From Acanthaster planci (Eukaryota > Echinodermata > Asteroidea > Valvatida > Acanthasteridae), in NCBI RefSeq assembly GCF_001949145.1, contig NW_019091401.1:7449-71448 (forward strand): a stretch of DNA of 64,000 bases, given 5' to 3'. Below the pieces are notes generated by a model. The model saw nothing but the letters and a program-made list of their open reading frames with translations, did not search any database and had not been told where the DNA came from. A program made the position numbers and the translations under genes. Position 1 is the first letter of the stretch. The number at the start of each line of letters is the position of its first letter. Positions 58,501-64,000 of this stretch are shown here, in pieces.

Positions 58501-61500
58501 GTGCTATGTTCCATTGTAATGTAAAAAAACATGACCTAATCTATAAATTGATGGCTCATTTCCACTGCATCCTGTTACGAAATATGGAATTCTTTAAGCT
58601 GCATTTCCACTTTTTGGGGGTCAAAATATTTGACTGTCATATCTCACAACAGGAGCTGATGAATGGTAAAGTAGACTTGGATGAAGTCAAGAAACTACTG
58701 GCAGAGAAGAAAGATGTGCCAGAAGACTTGACGAGGATGCTGGAGGAACTTAAAGAAGGACTTGATTCACTCAAAGAGGGGAGAGACAAGGTAAGAGACA
58801 GACGAAAACAGCGTACCAGGAGGATTAATGTGACACCGGACATAACTGTAGACATGCCAGTATTCTTTCCACATTATGAGGCTAAATAAGCCATCACAGA
58901 CCAGTTCAGCCTTGCTGCATAATTGCAAGCAGTTTCTGCATAAGCTTTAAAGAGTGCTGCTTTTTTTCTTTTTACATTTTCATTACTTGATTTATGAAAT
59001 AAAAGCAAGTGAATCTTCTCATTTGGAATGGTACTCTTTGAAGTACACGCTGTATTGTTCCCCAGAGAGACTTCATTTCATCAAAGTATGCCAAAGCTTA
59101 AGCTGTGCCAAAGGAATGGGATGGGACCTGTAAAAATATGCCCTGCACCTGCACCAAATCAATTAATGCTTTTTAAAGGCAAAGTAACTGCATTGCACAG
59201 CTGCTTTTTGAGACTAACTGATGCACACTAATATTTCATATTTTTGTTCATAATTCCTAGATTTCTTGCATCCTTCTTGATCCTTACAGAATGATTTTCC
59301 AAATAAATCTATGGCTGTAGGTGAATGCCGTAGCAGACTGGATTCTACGCCAAGTTTTTACTCTCTGTTCTATCCATACCACGTACCATCCATGCCCTGT
59401 ACCATCCATACCCTTAACCCGTGAGCATCTCACTCACATCCTCCTTACCTGTATCCTACTTTCCCTCACCTTTGACCCCTCACAACCAATACCTTTTGAC
59501 CTGATATTCTTATCCTCTATACATGTATCTTACCTCACCCCTACATTCCACATTAACCCACACTTGTAATCCCCCTCACACTGGGCACCCTGTGCACTCC
59601 CTTTGCCTTTTGCTTCTATCTCTTGCCTGCAGATGGATCAGCTAGATAGCTGGATCAGAGAACAGTCCAAGATGGTGCCTGCCTCCCAGCAGGACATCCA
59701 ACAGCTTAAGGCTGAATTGGCCAATATTCAGGCCAACCTAACCACTGATACAGGGACCATGGCCGAAGACCTTCCTGTAGGGAGTGCCGTGTCAGCTGCC
59801 CGGGTTAGTTGACAGGGAGAAAGGTCAAGATCACTCAGCTGTATTGGTTGCTGACACTGAAATCATCCTACCTGTAGATCCCGTACATTCAACCATTCGG
59901 TGTTAGAGGATTTTGTAGGACTTAGAAGAAGAAGAACCAAAGGAAGTAGAGTACACATACGTAAAGAATATCTGATTGGGCTTCTTCACTGTGGTGGGTT
60001 TGGAGGACTGGGAAAGGTTCTTGGCTAAAATACATGGGAGGGTTAATGCATATGGCCACATTGATAGGACAGACCTTGCATGCTCGTATTGCTGTTCCCA
60101 AATAACCATGGACATGCTTCATTTAATTTAATTTAATGCACTGTTTGAATACCAAACTTGCTCAATGTCATTTAACTAAATATGAAGGTCAGAGACAATA
60201 GGTCTTGTATTGCATTGTCAATTTATCAATTCTAAAATCCTAATGAAAGGAGATACTATCATAACCTAAATAAATAAACATCCTGTCATTAATCCCAAAT
60301 ATATTCTGAACAATTTTTATTGTAAGCATGCTTTAGTTTGAAACAGGTCTTCATTCTTAAACTTTCAATTCTCTGTGCTAACAAAATTTCACTGCACCAT
60401 TCACAAGCAACTGTGCAATGTTCACCCTTTCTTTTACTTCACATGCTTATCACGGCTTCAACTTTCTACACACCACCATTCCCACCTGTACCTCCTCACC
60501 AGCTTGACAGCATGCACTCACAGTTCCAAGACCAGCTGGAGGGTCACACGCGGGGCCTGACCCAAGAGCTGGCCAAGCAGCTAAGCAAAGTCAGCTCCAG
60601 ACTAGGCCACCTGGAATGGAGACTAGACAGCCAGGGCAAACAGCTGGAAGCCCAGGCATCCATGCGGATGGTAGTCTCTGGCGACAGTCTGCATGTTGAG
60701 AAGACAGAGGGGTTGGGAGGGGGTTCATTGGATTTGGTAGGCTTTGATGTTGGGTGTCCCGTTGATTTTGTTTGTCAGTAACAGTGGAAGTCACATTTTT
60801 GTTGGTATTGCATGATTCAAGTTACTGTAGCGTTAAGTGCATGTCATCAGTCAAGATGTTTTACAAGGAAGTTCACAGGGTATTTCACCATCAAGAGGCA
60901 TTTCTCAACTTCCATCTTAAATTGTCGTCCAGTTCATCATCCAGCCATCATTGGTTATGTGTGGTGTTATAGGTATACACAATGAATCAGGAGCCTTGTA
61001 TTATTTGAACAGTTATTAAACATTCTCAAAATAAGCCAACTTGAAGAACATGTACCCAAAACAAGTGAAACCAAACTTGTATATCTAAATGCAAATATCA
61101 ACTTTTCCAATGACGATCATGATCTGGGGATAAGGCAGGATTCACATATGAAAATGTTAGCTTTTATTGTGGATAGCTTGAACATATCACTTGAACTATT
61201 GCGACTTCAAAAGATGACTGGATCTCTAAACATGCTGAACATGGAAACCAGCTGAGGAAAATGAATGTTATAACAACATCTTGTATCACGTTATGTATAA
61301 ATTTTACACAAGATAGTGTTGAATGTTGGTGTGGAACACTGGTGTAAATGTTGCAGGAATCTTTCCCAGCAACATTTTGTAAATGCATGTGTGAACTTTG
61401 TAACAAGGTGATGGTGAGGTCCTGAAGTTTGTCACCAGTTGAGAACTACATGTACAAGTTTAGAATGGCACTGTCGTTGATGTGTCTAGTATACTAAGGT

Positions 61501-64000
61501 TACTGTTCCTGTCATTTCTTTCCTGCCAGGATGGTGAAATCATGACCAACATGCAGAAGTTGATTCTTCAGCTACAGGCCGAAACGGATAAACTCAACCA
61601 CACATGCGTGCAACTTGTGGATGAGCACAACAGCAAACAAAAGCATATCGATGTGAGTCCATTAAGAACATTGAGAAAGAGAGTAAAAGAATCAATGCCA
61701 CAGTTATATTTTTCATCGAAGGCAGAACAACACTGCTTTGCCCCTGACAGATATTTATATGTTTTCATTATTCTGCAATTGTGATTGATAATTTTTAATG
61801 GAAGCCTATTCGTAAAAACAATGAAATTAAAGAAAGGACTCACCATCCATGTTCACAGTCAGGTTTCTTATTGCAACAGGTGTCTGAGGAAAAGAATGGA
61901 TTAAGGCTTTGAATCAATTTTGTAATGATCATGAAAAAATAAAATAATCTTTAACTAAAGAAAGCTTATTTTATTTATTTTTCTCTTTTTAGGCACTGTA
62001 CACATTTGTTGACAGATTGCAAGAGAACAAGGCTGATAAAGAGCATGTCATCATGGAGATAGATGTTGTAAGTTTGACCTGCCAATTTAAAGCTTGACAG
62101 TCTTTTGATTCAGATGATCCACTAAAAGGAGGCATTTTTTCTCAGTCCCCTAAAAGTAATATCCCTCCCGCAGATTTGTAGATGTATGATGCTGCGCTTT
62201 TGGTAAAAACAGTGGGATTTCCTAGTTTCAGCATCAGGTGTGGTAATCTTGCCAATAATCTGTTATGGACAACCTGTGGCCTTGATCTGTTATTATGAAA
62301 AATAGCAAATCCTTGTGTAAAATTTGTGTTAAATATTCCATTTTGTCATACTTTTAATTTAAATATGGCAGGAGCATTCATGTTTTCCCATAGCAGACAA
62401 CATCTACATTATTTCTCTTTATGAAGCTGGTATCAGCTGTTTCTACTGTACTTCATGAAAAAACACCAGAGGCTGTTTTCATAAAGTACTTGGAATTGAT
62501 GTGTGGTTGCCTATATTCATTGCTGACAAGACTTACAGAATGGTACTACAGAATTAAAGATGATTTGATTGCACTCCAAAATATACTGTATTAGCGCATT
62601 GTCAGTCCAAAGATCACACATGAGGCAATTTTACAGAAGTGAGTTTGTCAGCCTGCTTCCTAGTAGTATTGTTGCCACAAATTCATATTATACCAGCACT
62701 TAATTGCTAATGGGCATATTTGAGATTGGTTAAAATGGAATCTCTGTTTCCCATTAATTTCATAGAAAGCGGACAAGCGAGCATTAGAGAACAAAGTCAG
62801 CAATACCCACTTCCAGGGAACAGTGGATGAACTATCGCGCAACCTGAACGATGTAATGGACAAACTGTCAGGACACGTAGGTGGAGTTGTTAATGATTCA
62901 TTAAGAGTTAACTAAATATTTAATGATATCATGTGTGAGCTGCTCTGAAAAAAAAAAAGAATCTGACTTGGTGTCATTGTAGAATGAAAAGGCACAAATG
63001 AACTTTCATGCAGTGTATCTCTACAGGATATTGGTCGTACTGTGCTATCCTGTCCATTTTCATTAAGCTGGGCAGCTCTTACTGAAGAAAACTTTAAAAG
63101 ATGCATTCACAGCTGCAACCGAAAGAATCTCCCAAAATCTCTCCAGCCTTGAAAGAATATTAAAATATCTGTCTAAAAATTAATGCCTAAGTGTTAAATA
63201 GCCAAATCCAGCCAAGTCCATTTGCAAATATTTGTACATTTCCCACATACCTGAATCCATCTGTGTGTCCAAACAATCATATTTTTACTCATTCAAACTA
63301 GTCAGTCAGTTTCCCAAAATAGTTTGTTTCATGATTTGTGTAAAAAGACACATCTGCCTCGAGTGATCCCTTTTCACCATTTCCCAGGTTACGTCATGTA
63401 ATTGGGGTTTGATCCCTAGTTACATGGTGATTCAGTTTAAATGGCCTCTGATTAGTGCCCCCGAATGAAGATATTGACAAATGGAAAGAGCCACCAACGT
63501 AGGGCTGGATAGCTCAGTTGGTAGAGCACTGGTACGGTATTCCAGAGGTCGCAGGTTCAAATCCCACTCCAGTCAATTTCTTTGTTCATCTTTATAAATG
63601 CATTCAAACTACGCAGTCAGAATCCTTCTTACGTACATGTAAGTTTGATTACCACCTTACAGAGTGGTGCACCCAGAGACTTTAAGCATCAAAGGACTCC
63701 ATTACGTTAGTTTTTAGCAACTCACTGACCAAATTTTACCTGGCCCCTGATGCTGCATATATGTCTTATTCTTGGTAAACTAGAAAATCTTGGAGTGAAA
63801 ACAAAGCGATGATTTCACTCTAGACAATTTTCATTTGAACATCAACGATTCAAGTCCTAAGTGTGAATCTTGGTCTTATTAAATGCAGCGCTCTGCATGG
63901 GAGGAGGCTGTCAGTGAGATGAAGCTGGACATTGATAACAAACTGGACCGGATGGAACTGGATCCACTCAAGACCTACCTTGATAACCGCATCAAGTCCG
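49589..64000 (+). CDS. QRICH2/C16orf96-like coiled-coil protein (DUF4795 family), 5' part, 13 exons visible
   Basis: Exons: 49589-50065, 55443-55547, 56134-56229, 56772-56915, 57410-57460, 58184-58330, 58653-58790, 59633-59803, 60503-60670, 61530-61652, 61993-62067, 62766-62876, 63889-64000 (runs off the window). All have GT/AG sites, and every visible junction is phase 0. About 639 codons are present. The N-terminus 'VSLLELVDLSLGTPEIVNYK' followed by 'LRTLLIAIVENLKLGDVQAE' matches the conserved N-terminal motif of QRICH2 and C16orf96. Then comes an Ala-rich stretch and long heptad-type coiled coils ('LDSKVSRLESQIEALNSL', 'GEIMTNMQKLILQLQAETDK', 'ALENKVSNTHFQGTVDELSR'). The last exon enters the DUF4795-type region ('MKLDIDNKLDRMELDPLK'). 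QRICH2 is needed for sperm flagella in mammals; a ciliary role here is inferred. Assignment between the two homologues is open. Exon 6 acceptor (TGTGGTAG) was chosen because it alone keeps frame. Confidence 0.8.
50066..55442 (+). other. Intron 1 of the QRICH2-like gene (5.4 kb)
   Basis: Largest intron of the gene. It holds an (AC)n run at about 50655-50670 and A/T-rich DNA. No nested gene was recognised; open frames at 51654-51869, 53539-53751 and 54347-54580 have no domains and no splice context. Confidence 0.6.
59330..59600 (+). repeat. Pyrimidine-rich low-complexity stretch in intron 7
   Basis: C/T-rich sequence with repeated CCATACC/CCATCC, CCTCACC words leads into the acceptor of exon 8 (59631-59632). 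Simple sequence, not a gene. Confidence 0.6.
63503..63575 (+). pseudogene. tRNA-Thr(GGT)-like sequence, probably SINE head
   Basis: Exactly 73 bases fold as a standard cloverleaf. The acceptor GGCTGGA pairs fully with TCCAGTC (one G-T), then discriminator A; D-stem GCTC/GAGC; T-loop TTCAAAT. The anticodon loop ACGGTAT gives GGT. Departures from a working tRNA: C33 in place of U33, a T-T mismatch closing the anticodon loop, and two mismatches in the T-stem (GCAGG/CCCAC). No T run follows within 10 bases except TTTC. It sits in an intron of the QRICH2-like gene in sense orientation. Likely tRNA-derived repeat, possibly a decayed tRNA gene. Confidence 0.7.

Noticed and set aside
58335-58889. 184-codon plus frame taken as a gene
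   Set aside because: Intron read-through: only 58653-58790 is an exon with splice sites on both sides.

Overview
This is an intron-rich animal nuclear genome window. Genes are long and split by GT/AG introns, AATAAA-type polyadenylation signals occur, and tRNA-derived repeats, LINE, hAT, Tc1 and Gypsy relics fill the space between genes. The gene content (an arylsulfatase of the invertebrate expanded type, ECSIT, and a QRICH2/C16orf96-type axonemal gene) suggests a marine invertebrate, perhaps a non-vertebrate deuterostome. The exact phylum cannot be fixed from sequence reading alone.

Layout. 1-0.8 kb: an 11-bp tandem repeat, then a tandem array of five tRNA-like units on the minus strand. 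0.8-6.4 kb: AT-rich intergenic DNA with a perfect palindrome and a fold-back element. 6.4-16.5 kb: two decayed Gypsy/Metaviridae-type LTR retrotransposons in plus orientation. The first is interrupted by a 1.3-kb element with long terminal inverted repeats, has an RT-to-integrase internal deletion, and is followed by a C2H2 zinc-finger reading frame. The second keeps recognisable gag, protease, RT, RNase H and integrase pieces with many stops. 16.5-24.3 kb: a graveyard of smaller elements: a coiled-coil relic, a LINE RT fragment split by a hAT MITE with an 8-bp target duplication, a second MITE, a hAT transposase relic and a third Gypsy RT fragment.

24.3-27.8 kb: on the minus strand, broken exons of a second arylsulfatase, divergent from the intact one. 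28.2-30.1 kb: a long palindrome, a minus-strand LINE 3' end and a folded-back Tc1 transposase terminus. 30.5-39.4 kb: a complete nine-exon arylsulfatase gene (plus, 548 aa, all catalytic motifs). 40.4-41.5 kb: interspersed repeats, one of them an inverted copy of a repeat at 26.2-26.6 kb.

42.1-46.7 kb: ECSIT (minus, six coding exons, 380 aa). 49.6-64.0 kb: first 13 exons of a coiled-coil QRICH2/C16orf96-like gene (plus), running off the window; all its visible introns are phase 0. ECSIT and this gene are divergent, with their 5' ends facing a shared 2.9-kb interval. No operon, CRISPR array or other prokaryotic system is present. The most unusual items are the tRNA-like array, the inverted-repeat element inside Gypsy copy 1, and the divergent intact/decayed sulfatase pair.
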